DNA of 64,000 nt from Pustulibacterium marinum (lineage in GTDB: Bacteria; Bacteroidota; Bacteroidia; Flavobacteriales; Flavobacteriaceae), in assembly GCF_900116665.1 (NCBI RefSeq), contig NZ_FPBK01000013.1, positions 57,055 to 121,054 on the forward strand, in the 5' to 3' direction. Below are positions 43,081-51,147 of this stretch, piece by piece. The position numbers were made by a program, and so were the translations under genes. The notes beneath the pieces are model-generated. The model worked only from the letters and a program-made list of their open reading frames with translations, had not been told where the DNA came from and ran no database searches. The first letter of the stretch is position 1, and each line of letters opens with the position of its first letter.

Positions 43081-44793
43081 ATGTTCTATTACAACCCTCC
43101 TCAAGAATCCTATGATGCAATTGTCGTAGGTACGGGAATAAGCGGTGGTTGGGCCGCCAAAGAACTGTGTGAAAAAGGGCTTAAAACTCTAGTTTTAGAA
43201 AGAGGCCGAATGATAAAGCACATTGAAGATTATACTACTGCACACATGGATCCGTGGGATTTTCCAAATGGAGGAAAGCCAACGCGTGAAGAAGTGAAAA
43301 GGCAAGAAAAGCAAAACCGTACAGGTTATACCGTAAGTAAAGAGCACAATCACTTTTTTGTAGATGATATAGATCACCCTTATAATGAAACCAAACGATT
43401 TGACTGGATTAGAGGTTATCATGTAGGAGGACGTTCATTGATGTGGGGAAGACAAAGTTACCGCTTAGGAGATTTGGACTTTGAAGCTAATGCAAAGGAA
43501 GGAATTGGAGTAGATTGGCCCATAAGATATAAAGATCTAAAACCGTGGTATGATTATGTAGAACAACATATTGGTGTTAGTGGAGAAAATCATGGTTTAC
43601 GATCTATTCCTGATGGTATTTTTCTAAAACCGATGGAATTGAATTGTGTGGAAAATCATTTAAAAGATAAAATTGCCGATAATTATTCCGATGGGAGAAT
43701 GCTAACCATTGGTAGAACAGCTCACTTAACGGAAGGTAACAAGCCTGGTGCCGGTCGTTCTAATTGTCAGTATCGAAATCGTTGTATGAGAGGTTGTCCG
43801 TTCGGAGGATATTTCAGTAGTCAATCTTCTACATTACCAATGGCAGAGGCGACTGGTAATATGACATTACGTCCAAACTCTGTAGTATATGAAGTAATGT
43901 ATGATGCAGATAGCAAACGCGCAACAGGTGTAAAAGTTATTGATGCAGAAACAAAAGAAACTTACGAGTTTAAGGCAAAAGTGATTTTCTTATGCGCTTC
44001 CGCAGTAGCTTCTGCAAGTATATTAATGCAATCAAAATCAGATCGATTTCCTAACGGAATGGGTAATGATAGTGGCGAATTAGGTCACAATATTATGGAT
44101 CACCATTTCAAAGCCGGAGCTTTTGGTACTTATGATGGTTATGCAGATAAATACTATACCGGAAGAAGACCAAATGGACTGTACATTCCACGTTTCCGTA
44201 ATATGGGAGGCGATACCGATATGCCAGATTTTGTTCGTGGATACGGTTATCAAGGAAGTGCAAGTAGAACAGACTGGACAGAGTCTATACGTGAACTTGG
44301 TTATGGTAAAGAGTTGAAAGAACAAATTATGAAACCAGGTATGTGGAATATCGGTTTGATGGGATTCGGAGAAACTTTACCAGATCATGACAATAAAATG
44401 ATTCTTAATTATGATAAAAAGGATCAATGGGGATTACCAACCATAACATTTGATGCAGAGTTCAAACAAAACGAGAAAAACATGCGAAAAGACATGGTAA
44501 CTCAAGCCATGGAAATGTTAGACAAAGCAGGATTCAAAGACATTAAACCTTGGGATGATATAGGAGCTCCAGGACTTGGTATTCATGAAATGGGAATGGC
44601 GCGTATGGGTAGAGATCCTAAAACATCGGTGCTTAATGGAAATAACCAAGTACACGGTGTACCAAACGTTTATGTAACCGATGGTGCTGCAATGACCTCT
44701 TCGGCTTGTCAAAATCCGTCGTTAACCTATATGGCGTTAACTGCTAGAGCAGCAAATCACGCAGTGGAAGAACTTAAGAAAATGAATATTTAA
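43081..44793 (+). CDS. GMC-family flavin oxidoreductase, likely catalytic subunit of a glucoside 3-dehydrogenase
   Basis: A 570-residue FAD enzyme. The dinucleotide-binding motif VVGTGISGGWAA is at residues 15-26, GGRSLMWGRQSYR follows, and the active-site pair is H502 (HEMGMARMG) and N545 (CQNPSLT), matching the GMC His/Asn arrangement. A Cys-rich segment NCQYRNRCMRGCPFGG suggests an iron-sulfur or structural metal site, as seen in multi-subunit GMC dehydrogenases. It has no signal peptide; export probably depends on the Tat-signal small subunit encoded 14 bases downstream. Donor electrons would go to the cytochrome encoded at 46412-46888. A gluconate or other sugar-alcohol dehydrogenase is the alternative. 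Confidence 0.87.
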   Translation: MFYYNPPQESYDAIVVGTGISGGWAAKELCEKGLKTLVLERGRMIKHIEDYTTAHMDPWDFPNGGKPTREEVKRQEKQNRTGYTVSKEHNHFFVDDIDHPYNETKRFDWIRGYHVGGRSLMWGRQSYRLGDLDFEANAKEGIGVDWPIRYKDLKPWYDYVEQHIGVSGENHGLRSIPDGIFLKPMELNCVENHLKDKIADNYSDGRMLTIGRTAHLTEGNKPGAGRSNCQYRNRCMRGCPFGGYFSSQSSTLPMAEATGNMTLRPNSVVYEVMYDADSKRATGVKVIDAETKETYEFKAKVIFLCASAVASASILMQSKSDRFPNGMGNDSGELGHNIMDHHFKAGAFGTYDGYADKYYTGRRPNGLYIPRFRNMGGDTDMPDFVRGYGYQGSASRTDWTESIRELGYGKELKEQIMKPGMWNIGLMGFGETLPDHDNKMILNYDKKDQWGLPTITFDAEFKQNEKNMRKDMVTQAMEMLDKAGFKDIKPWDDIGAPGLGIHEMGMARMGRDPKTSVLNGNNQVHGVPNVYVTDGAAMTSSACQNPSLTYMALTARAANHAVEELKKMNI

Positions 44794-44807
44794 TTCTGTT
44801 TGAAATT

Positions 44808-45464
44808 ATGCAAAGAAGAGACGCTTTACGAAATATAGGATTGTCGCTTGGTTATATTGCCGCGACACCAACCATTATAAGTTTGTTGAATAGTTGTACC
44901 GAGGAGAAAGAGCCAGACTGGATGCCGGCTTCTTTTTCGAAGGCAGATGGGGAGTTGTTTGCTAAAACACTCGAAATAATTCTACCGGAGACTGATACGC
45001 CTGGAGCACGAACTTTAGATATCCCTCAGTTTTTAGATCAGTTTGTTGCAGAAGCCATGCCCGAAAAGCAAGCCATGCTCTATACCGAAGGATTTAATGC
45101 TTACAAAAACAAGGTGATGGAAGTTACCGGTTTGGATGCGGAAGAATTGCATAAAGCAAAAACCACAGATTTAGAGCCTATCATCGCAGAGACGCTGAAA
45201 AAATCAAAAGACGAAGAAGTAGAAATTTATAAAGTCATTAGTACCTATCAAAAATCAATTGAAGATGGTACCGATGCAAAACTAGCCGAAGGCACTGCTC
45301 TTTATGCATTTATGAACGATACTAGAAGTTTGGCTATTTGGGCTTTCAAAGCAAATGAATATATAGGTGAGCAAGTGTTAGCATATGAGTCTATTCCTGG
45401 AAGACAAGCAGGTTGTGTAGATCTTCAAGAAACTACAGGCGGCAAAGCTTGGTCATTATCGTAA
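44808..45464 (+). CDS. Gluconate 2-dehydrogenase subunit 3-like small subunit with Tat signal
   Basis: A 218-residue protein of the gluconate dehydrogenase subunit 3 family: LFAKTLEIILPETDTPGARTLDIPQFLDQFVAE is typical. The N-terminus carries a twin-arginine-like motif (QRRDALRNIG) and a lipobox-like LLNSC (C30). In membrane-bound GMC dehydrogenases this subunit carries the Tat signal for the folded FAD subunit and stabilises it. The next gene begins two bases after its stop. Confidence 0.88.
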   Translation: MQRRDALRNIGLSLGYIAATPTIISLLNSCTEEKEPDWMPASFSKADGELFAKTLEIILPETDTPGARTLDIPQFLDQFVAEAMPEKQAMLYTEGFNAYKNKVMEVTGLDAEELHKAKTTDLEPIIAETLKKSKDEEVEIYKVISTYQKSIEDGTDAKLAEGTALYAFMNDTRSLAIWAFKANEYIGEQVLAYESIPGRQAGCVDLQETTGGKAWSLS

Positions 45465-45465
45465 T

Positions 45466-46395
45466 ATGAAAAGGAGAGATTTTATTCAGAAGACAGCACT
45501 TTCGGGTTCATTGGTTGGACTAGGAAGTGCTTCTTTATTTGCAAATCAGAAGACTTCGGAAGAAAATAAATTTGAAAAAGGCGAATTTCAACTAAATTAT
45601 GCACCGCATTTTGGTATGTTTGAAAGTGTGGCTGGAAAAGATTTAGTAGATCAGTTAAACTTTATGGCAGATAAAGGTTTCACGGCATTTGAAGATAATG
45701 ATATGCGTAACCGACCCGTAACTGAGCAGGAAGCCATTGCAAAAACCATGATGAAGAGAGATATGAAAATGGGTGTTTTTGTAGCGCATACGATTTCTTG
45801 GAGTAAACCCGATTTGGTGTTAGGTGATACCACTATTGATGCAAATTTTTTGACAGAAATTAAAGATTCTATTGAAGTTGCGAAACGAGTAAACGCCAAA
45901 TGGATGACCGTAGTTTTAGGTCCTACAGAACATCGGATGGATATTGGATATCAAAATGCCAATGTTATTTCTGTATTGAAAAGAGCTTGTAAATTGTTAG
46001 AACCTCATGGAATCATCATGGTGTTAGAGCCGTTGAATTTTTACAACCATCCCGGATTATTTTTAGCCAAAAGTGCCCATGCTTATGAAATTTGCAAAGC
46101 TGTGAATTCTCCTTCTTGCAAGATCTTATTTGATATTTACCATCAACAAATTACCGAAGGAAATTTAATACCCAATATAGAAGCTTGTTGGGATGAAATT
46201 GCATATTTTCAAATAGGTGATAATCCAGGAAGAAATGAACCTACTACGGGAGAAATCAATTATAAAAATGTATTTAAACACATTCACCAAAAAGGCTATA
46301 CTGGTATTTTAGGTATGGAACATGGGAATTCCGTAAAAGGAAAAGAAGGTGCTCAAAAAGTAATTGAAGCTTACAAAGAAGTAGATAGTTTTTAA
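45466..46395 (+). CDS. Exported hydroxypyruvate isomerase-like TIM barrel (Tat signal)
   Basis: A 309-residue protein with twin-arginine signal (KRRDFIQKTALSGSLVGLGSASLFA). The barrel shows NYAPHFGMFESVAGKDLVDQLNFMADKGFTAFEDND, Glu ligand in MVLEPLNFYNHPG, His/Asp in KILFDIYHQQITEGN, and a final Glu in GILGMEHGNS, the pattern of Hyi/IolE-like isomerases. It is last in the GMC unit, so an exported isomerase or epimerase acts on the same sugar. The exact reaction is unknown. Confidence 0.85.
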   Translation: MKRRDFIQKTALSGSLVGLGSASLFANQKTSEENKFEKGEFQLNYAPHFGMFESVAGKDLVDQLNFMADKGFTAFEDNDMRNRPVTEQEAIAKTMMKRDMKMGVFVAHTISWSKPDLVLGDTTIDANFLTEIKDSIEVAKRVNAKWMTVVLGPTEHRMDIGYQNANVISVLKRACKLLEPHGIIMVLEPLNFYNHPGLFLAKSAHAYEICKAVNSPSCKILFDIYHQQITEGNLIPNIEACWDEIAYFQIGDNPGRNEPTTGEINYKNVFKHIHQKGYTGILGMEHGNSVKGKEGAQKVIEAYKEVDSF

Positions 46396-46402
46396 ACAAA
46401 AA

Positions 46403-46424
46403 AAGAACCCTTTAAAGGGTTCTT
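46403..46424. terminator. Palindromic terminator overlapping the cytochrome stop codon
   Basis: The perfect 22-base palindrome AAGAACCCTTTAAAGGGTTCTT, preceded by an A run, lies 8 bases after the TIM-barrel stop and contains the convergent cytochrome stop codon at 46412-46414. Confidence 0.75.
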
Positions 46425-46888
46425 AAATATTCTGCTAATGCTCTAGCTTGTTCTTCGCTTAAACCTTGATCGGTCATTATAGCATTGTTGTTTGCTTTTT
46501 GTAATGCTTTGGCAATAGTATCTTCTTTCAGCATTTTCATAGGATCCAACATCATGTTCATAACCCATTCTGGGCTTCTTCTATCATAAATTCCTTTTAA
46601 AGCCGGACCAATTAATTTTTTATCAGCCATATGGCAAATGGTACATTTTTGGTTGTACAGAGTTTCTCCCTCTTTTGCTAAAGTTTCATCCACTTCTGAA
46701 TCGAATTTTAAACTTGTAATAGGTCCTACACCTTTGTTGTTCATGTCTACAGGCACTTCAACCGTTTCTTTTTTCTCTTGGGTAGGAGCCGTTGTTCGTT
46801 TAATTTCAAACTTTTCCTTTTTTTCTTCCTTACCGCCACAACTTGCTATTGCAACTGCCATTGCAGCAAGCATTATAAGTTTTTTCAT
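46412..46888 (-). CDS. c-type cytochrome lipoprotein, likely electron acceptor of the GMC enzyme
   Basis: A 158-residue class I cytochrome c lipoprotein: lipobox with C17 (IASC), a charged linker (about 20-70) and one heme site C82-TI-C85-H86, followed by PALKGIYDRRSPEWVMNMMLDPMKML (axial Met region) and LSEEQARALAEYLRTL. It is convergent with the GMC operon and shares its terminator. Glucoside 3-dehydrogenase complexes pair a GMC flavoprotein and small subunit with a cytochrome c, so this is its probable electron acceptor. Confidence 0.88.
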   Translation of the reverse strand: MKKLIMLAAMAVAIASCGGKEEKKEKFEIKRTTAPTQEKKETVEVPVDMNNKGVGPITSLKFDSEVDETLAKEGETLYNQKCTICHMADKKLIGPALKGIYDRRSPEWVMNMMLDPMKMLKEDTIAKALQKANNNAIMTDQGLSEEQARALAEYLRTL

Positions 46889-46937
46889 GTTTTTGAATAT
46901 ATAAGAGTTTGTGTGTTATAAATATAATGAAATCGAA

Positions 46938-47900
46938 TTATTTAAGTTGATTTTTTATGAAATTAATACTTCTTTTTTCGGTATAACTCATGTTTTCACT
47001 GTCTATAAAACCTACATGTCCACCATAATTGGGCATTTCTAAATATAAATTAGGGTTTTGTTCAGCTTCTTGGAGCGGATAACATTCTTTGGAAAGAAAA
47101 GAATCATTTTTCGCGTTGATGATCAACGTAGGAATTTCAATATTTTTGAGATGTGGTAAAGAGCTCGCTTTTTCGTAGTAATCCAATCCGTTTTTAAAAT
47201 TGTGAGCTCGTGAGGTATAAATATCGTCAAAGTCTTTCAAAGTTTTTACTGCTGCAATATCTGCTTTCGAAAGTTTGTCTGGGTGTGCTTGCTGTTTAAA
47301 TTTCAGCTTTTTTAAAAGATCAATTCTGAACTTTTCATGATACAATTTGTTATTCATTTTATGTAACTGCAGCATAGAACCATATAAATAACAAGGAACC
47401 GAAATGGCAATGCCCGCTTTTACTTCGGAAGGGATATTTTCTGTATTTCCTAAATATTTTAATACCACATTTGCACCCAAACTAAATCCTTTCAGAATAA
47501 TGGTTTGATATTTTTTCAGTTTTAAAATATGAGCAATTACCAACGCCAGATCATCTGTTTTTCCAGAATGATAGGAGGAAAACAATTTATTATCTTCACC
47601 GCTACAACTGCGAAAGTTCATGGCGCAGGCATCATATCCATTTTCGTTAAAAATTTTTGCAGCACCTTTTATGTACGGCCTATTGGCATTGCCTTCCAAT
47701 CCGTGTAAAACTAGCAGAAGTTTATCTGTTTTTTTTTCTGTATAACTCCAATCCAAATCTAGAAAATCACCATCGTCTAAGTGTATTCGTTCTCTTTCTT
47801 GTTCAAGTTGAACCTTTCTAAAAACGCTTGCATAAATGGTTGCAAAATGTCCGTTTCTAAAAAGTAACGACGGTTTATATGTTGAGGTAAGTAAAGGCAT
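46938..47900 (-). CDS. YheT-family alpha/beta hydrolase
   Basis: A 320-residue protein of the YheT/UPF0017 hydrolase family: RNGHFATIYAS at the start, LLLVLHGLEGNANRPYIKG, NFRSCSGEDN, the nucleophile elbow GFSLGANVVLKYLG (Ser in GxSxG) and NYGGHVGFI with the catalytic His; the Asp is in NAKNDSFLS. Substrates are probably short-chain esters or lipids. Start is ATG 47900; a longer frame to 47978 would include the promoter. Divergent from the thioesterase gene. Confidence 0.87.
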   Translation of the reverse strand: MPLLTSTYKPSLLFRNGHFATIYASVFRKVQLEQERERIHLDDGDFLDLDWSYTEKKTDKLLLVLHGLEGNANRPYIKGAAKIFNENGYDACAMNFRSCSGEDNKLFSSYHSGKTDDLALVIAHILKLKKYQTIILKGFSLGANVVLKYLGNTENIPSEVKAGIAISVPCYLYGSMLQLHKMNNKLYHEKFRIDLLKKLKFKQQAHPDKLSKADIAAVKTLKDFDDIYTSRAHNFKNGLDYYEKASSLPHLKNIEIPTLIINAKNDSFLSKECYPLQEAEQNPNLYLEMPNYGGHVGFIDSENMSYTEKRSINFIKNQLK

Positions 47901-47916
47901 TTCCCAAATTTTAAAA

Positions 47917-47924
47917 CAAAGATA
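47917..47924 (-). promoter_or_regulatory. Putative promoter -7 element (TATCTTTG) of the YheT-like gene
   Basis: Minus-strand TATCTTTG fits TAnnTTTG, 16 bases upstream of the chosen ATG, which supports the shorter start. Confidence 0.55.
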
Positions 47925-47992
47925 AAAGGCGTTTTGAAAAAGTCTTGTATTTTTACATTTATTATGCATGCATAACATAAATTGAAAAAGAA

Positions 47993-48466
47993 ATGTATTT
48001 TAAAGAGTTTGAAATTCGATGGAGCGATACCGATGCCAATCGCCATTTAGGAAATAGCAGTTATATCAACTACATGAGCCATACGCGTATGAGCTTTTTG
48101 ATGGAGAATGGCTTTACTCAAAAAGAGTTGGCCAAATACAACATTGGTCCTGTGGTTTTCTATGAACACATGTATTATTTCAAAGAAGTGTTTGCTGGTA
48201 AACCTGTAAAGGTTTCTTGCGAAGTTGCTGGTGTGAGCGAAGATGGAAAATTCTTTGAATTTCACCATAATTTTTATGATGCAGACGGAAAGAATTTTGC
48301 ACACTGTGAAATGATGGGTGCTTGGATAGATTTAAAAACCAGAAAATTAATTGCTTTGCCAGACGAGTTGCAAGAACTTTTAGGTGAACAATATAGAAGT
48401 AAAGATTTTAGAATTCTTACGAAGGAAGATACTCGCAAGTTTGGTAAAACGCCAAAGGATTTATAA
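47993..48466 (+). CDS. Acyl-CoA thioesterase of the 4-hydroxybenzoyl-CoA type (hotdog fold)
   Basis: A 157-residue hotdog-fold protein. RWSDTDANRHLGNSSYINYMSHTRM carries the conserved Asp of the YbgC/4HBT active site in the standard DxDxxxHxxN setting (D14, H18, N21). It would hydrolyse acyl-CoA; chain length unknown. A terminator shared with the convergent OsmC gene follows. Confidence 0.87.
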   Translation: MYFKEFEIRWSDTDANRHLGNSSYINYMSHTRMSFLMENGFTQKELAKYNIGPVVFYEHMYYFKEVFAGKPVKVSCEVAGVSEDGKFFEFHHNFYDADGKNFAHCEMMGAWIDLKTRKLIALPDELQELLGEQYRSKDFRILTKEDTRKFGKTPKDL

Positions 48467-48470
48467 GACA

Positions 48471-48505
48471 AAACGGGCTGTACATCTCAAATGCACAGCC
48501 CGTTT
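48471..48505. terminator. Bidirectional terminator between the thioesterase and OsmC-like genes
   Basis: An 11-bp perfect stem AAACGGGCTGT / ACAGCCCGTTT with an inner CAT/ATG extension stands between convergent genes. Confidence 0.82.
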
Positions 48506-48536
48506 CAATTGATAAACAACTAACCAACCTATATTT

Positions 48537-48947
48537 TTAGTTTAAAGTATAATCTACTTTAATTTCTGTATCTAATAATTTAGACATTGGACAATTTTTT
48601 TCGGCGTGACGCACCAATTCTTCAAATTTTTCCTCTGTTACACCGTCTACTTCCGCTTTCAATTTTATGAAAGATTGTGTTACGGTTCCATCTTCTAACG
48701 TAATGGTGCACTCAGATTCTAGTGTTTTAGGAACTAGATTTTCTTCCGAAAGATTTGCAGACAATTGCATTGTAAAACAACCGGCGTGTGCCGCCGCAAC
48801 TAATTCTTCTGGATTTGTTCCTTTTCCGTGTTCAAAACGTGAATTGTAAGAATATTGTGTTTTATCTAAAATTGTACTTTGCGTAGTTAAATGTCCGTTT
48901 CCTTCTTTTATAGTGCCGTTCCAAACAGCAGTTGCATTTCTTTTCAT
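48537..48947 (-). CDS. OsmC family peroxiredoxin
   Basis: A 136-residue OsmC-type protein: [38 protein letters not shown] (peroxidatic Cys in AGCF) and the resolving-Cys region [13 protein letters not shown]. Thiol-dependent reduction of organic hydroperoxides is the family activity. It is monocistronic, with a TATCTTTC near-match upstream. Confidence 0.92.
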   Translation of the reverse strand: MKRNATAVWNGTIKEGNGHLTTQSTILDKTQYSYNSRFEHGKGTNPEELVAAAHAGCFTMQLSANLSEENLVPKTLESECTITLEDGTVTQSFIKLKAEVDGVTEEKFEELVRHAEKNCPMSKLLDTEIKVDYTLN

Positions 48948-49044
48948 AGTTTTATCTTTTTCTTTTCATCTAAATTAGAAAGATACTTATGGAAATGCCG
49001 TTAAAGGAATCTCAAAATACTCGTAAAGTTTCTAAATAGTAGAC

Positions 49045-49749
49045 TTAAAACTTTAGAGGTAAACTCATTCTTCTATAAAGATCAACGGGTTTGTTTTGGT
49101 AATAAGCGGGAGTTAGGATTGCAGTAGAATTGATAATTTTAATGATTTTATCTTGCTGTGCAGGACTGAGTTCTCCTTTAAATTCTTCAACCAGAAAAAC
49201 ATCTTCTTTTCCAAATTTGAAAATTACTTTGATAGTCCCGTTTATAGATTTTAAACTCTTTTCTTTTTTTAAAGCTATTCTTATCATTTTTAAAAACTAA
49301 GGGTTTAATTCCATAGGAGGAAATCTACCATCAAAATTTTCTGGTATGAGCATTAATGGGAGCAATTCATTTTCTAATTGGAAAGTTGGAACTGTATCAA
49401 CATCGCCGCTATACATTACATTTCTATAGGCAATAGCTCCACAATATTGCTTGATAATTGGCCTAGCATCATCTGCGCCCAGGTAGTAAGCGTTGTTGAA
49501 TTGTATACATGCTTCTGTTTTATGATCAAGACTTAGTTCACAAGCCGCTAAATTAAATGTAGCATCAATGTTGGAACTATCTTTTTCAAGAACATTGAGA
49601 TAATATTCTCTGGCCTTTTTAAAATTACTTTCAGCATAGAATGTATTCCCTTTCTGTAATAAACTATCTATAGAGGTTTCTTTGTTTTGCCCAAAAGTTA
49701 TCGAAGCATTGAAGCAAAAGAAGCATAGTAGGATATAGGTTTTGAACAT
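49045..49749 (-). pseudogene. TPR / TonB C-terminal-like protein split by an in-frame TAG
   Basis: One reading frame is interrupted by a single TAG at 49297-49299. The first part (49297-49749, 150 residues) has a signal peptide (ending TFGQ) and TPR repeats (LLQKGNTFYAESNFKKAREYYLNVLEKD, then CIQFNNAYYLGADDARPIIKQYCG) and ends FDGRFPPMELNP. The next codons continue in frame as FLK and then the 80-residue piece from ATG 49287 (49045-49287), ending AYYQNKPVDLYRRMSLPLKF, like the last strands of a TonB C-terminal domain (GxPVxxxxxLPxxF). The two halves therefore look like one gene broken by a nonsense mutation, or two coupled genes. It could also be an assembly error. Confidence 0.65.
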
Positions 49750-49761
49750 AGAATTTCTTAT

Positions 49762-50658
49762 TTAAGCGATCTTCTCTTTTGGCTTTTTAGTAACTAAATA
49801 TACTCCGAGAAACACTAATAAACCACCTGCAATTTTAGAAGGAGAAAGTGTGCCATAACCCGTAGAAATGGCATAGATTATAGCGATTAATGGTTGTAAG
49901 TAAATAAAAGAACTAATCGTTGATGCAGCCAGCGTTTTTAAAGCGTAAACATTCAGTAAATAGGTCATAAACGTTGTGCCTATAACTACAAAAGCAATTT
50001 TCCACCAACCTTCAAAAGGCATAGTACTCCAGGAAATTTCTGAAAATTCACCATACGTAATAGGAAGGTTTACTATAAAAGCCATGAGGAAAAGCCATTT
50101 CATAAGCGTAATAGTACTATACTTGGCCGTAAGTGGCTTTACCAAAATTAGATAAATGCCAAATACACAAGCATTCAATATAAATAAAAGGTTTCCTAAA
50201 AATATATTGGGTGCATCACTGCGTGTTTCATTTCCTATGAGAATAAGTACAAGAGCTCCAGCAAATCCAATGAAAATACCTGTGCCCTTGCGTAGCGTTA
50301 ATTTTTCACCAATCAATATAGCTGAAAGAACTAAAACCAAAATAGGAGTAATGGTAGAGAGGATAGAGCTGTAAATTGGAGTAGAAAGACTTAACCCTTT
50401 GAAAAAAGAAAGCATATTAATACTCATACCACACATGGCCGTGACAAACATCCTAGGAATATCTTTTTTCATTATTTTTTCCTTCGGAACAAAAAAGCTT
50501 GCTAACCAAAATAATAGCATAGCTCCGGTAACTCTCAGAAAGATAAATCCAAAAGGTTTTACAAAGGCTGGCATCACACCTTTTGCTATGGTGTGGTTTA
50601 AACCATAGATAACTGCAGCACCTATGGCTGCCAATATGGCTAGCGTACGCTTATCCAT
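49762..50658 (-). CDS. DMT-superfamily (EamA) transporter
   Basis: A 298-residue protein with ten predicted helices forming two EamA repeats: AAVIYGLNHTIAKGVMPAFVKPFGFIFLRV, LSTPIYSSILSTITPILVLVLSAILIGEKL, then the second repeat to ASTISSFIYLQPLIAIIYAI...GGLLVFLGVYLV. The cargo, possibly an amino acid or metabolite, is unknown. Its start overlaps the ArsC-like gene end by eight bases, so the two are co-transcribed. Confidence 0.9.
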   Translation of the reverse strand: MDKRTLAILAAIGAAVIYGLNHTIAKGVMPAFVKPFGFIFLRVTGAMLLFWLASFFVPKEKIMKKDIPRMFVTAMCGMSINMLSFFKGLSLSTPIYSSILSTITPILVLVLSAILIGEKLTLRKGTGIFIGFAGALVLILIGNETRSDAPNIFLGNLLFILNACVFGIYLILVKPLTAKYSTITLMKWLFLMAFIVNLPITYGEFSEISWSTMPFEGWWKIAFVVIGTTFMTYLLNVYALKTLAASTISSFIYLQPLIAIIYAISTGYGTLSPSKIAGGLLVFLGVYLVTKKPKEKIA

Positions 50659-51007
50659 GAAGCGCTTTTTTGGCTTCTTCTACTGTTTTTTTACTGTTGC
50701 CTACAAATGCTACATCATCAAGTAAAAGTACAGGGCGTTTCAAAAAAGTGTAGTGATCCAGTATAAGATTTTTAATGTCTACTTCGCTTAAGGTTTGCTC
50801 TTTTAAATTGCGATGTTTATAGAGTTGAGAACGCTTGTTGAATAAAGCTTCATAAGACCCTGTTAAGGACTGCAAAGCTTCTAATTCTGTTTGATTGATA
50901 GGTTCTTTTTTTATATCCTGTAGCGTGAGTGTTTCAGGCAAAGGCTGCCATTCTTTTAAAATACGTTTACAAGTATCACAAGTGCTTAGGTAGTAGATCT
51001 TTTGCAT
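50651..51007 (-). CDS. ArsC/Spx-family thioredoxin-fold protein
   Basis: A 118-residue thioredoxin-fold protein of the ArsC/Spx/YffB group: IYYLSTCDTCKRIL has CxxC at C10-C13, and LKRPVLLLDDVAFVGNSKKTV includes the cis-Pro region. True arsenate reductases have additional Arg residues (Arg60, 94, 107) not evident here. It may be a redox regulator or glutathione-dependent reductase; arsenic resistance is not supported by neighbours. Confidence 0.8.
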   Translation of the reverse strand: MQKIYYLSTCDTCKRILKEWQPLPETLTLQDIKKEPINQTELEALQSLTGSYEALFNKRSQLYKHRNLKEQTLSEVDIKNLILDHYTFLKRPVLLLDDVAFVGNSKKTVEEAKKALHG

Positions 51008-51095
51008 GGGATTATTTTAGGCTGTAAAGATGATTTTTTAGTACCGAAAACACAATTGCGAAATGTTAAAAAAATCTTAGAATATTTCAAAAAGC

Positions 51096-51126
51096 TTTGA
51101 TAGCCATAAAGTTCCCATTACCTTCG
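51096..51126 (+). promoter_or_regulatory. Putative promoter of the T9SS type B surface protein gene
   Basis: TTTG (51096-51099), a 19-base spacer and TACCTTCG (51119-51126) match the sigma-ABfr layout TTTG-N19-TAnnTTTG with one deviation, 21 bases upstream of the ATG. Confidence 0.5.
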
Positions 51127-51147
51127 AAGTGTTAAAATTATGATAAA

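Noticed and set aside
37586..46888. myo-Inositol catabolic (iol) cluster
   Set aside because: TIM barrels and a Gfo/Idh/MocA protein fit, but IolB, IolC, IolD and IolJ are absent, whereas a GMC dehydrogenase set and a DUF1080 protein are present.
50651..51007. Arsenic resistance by the ArsC-like protein
   Set aside because: No arsR, arsB, acr3 or arsM gene is adjacent and the arginines typical of arsenate binding are not evident; the neighbour is an EamA transporter.
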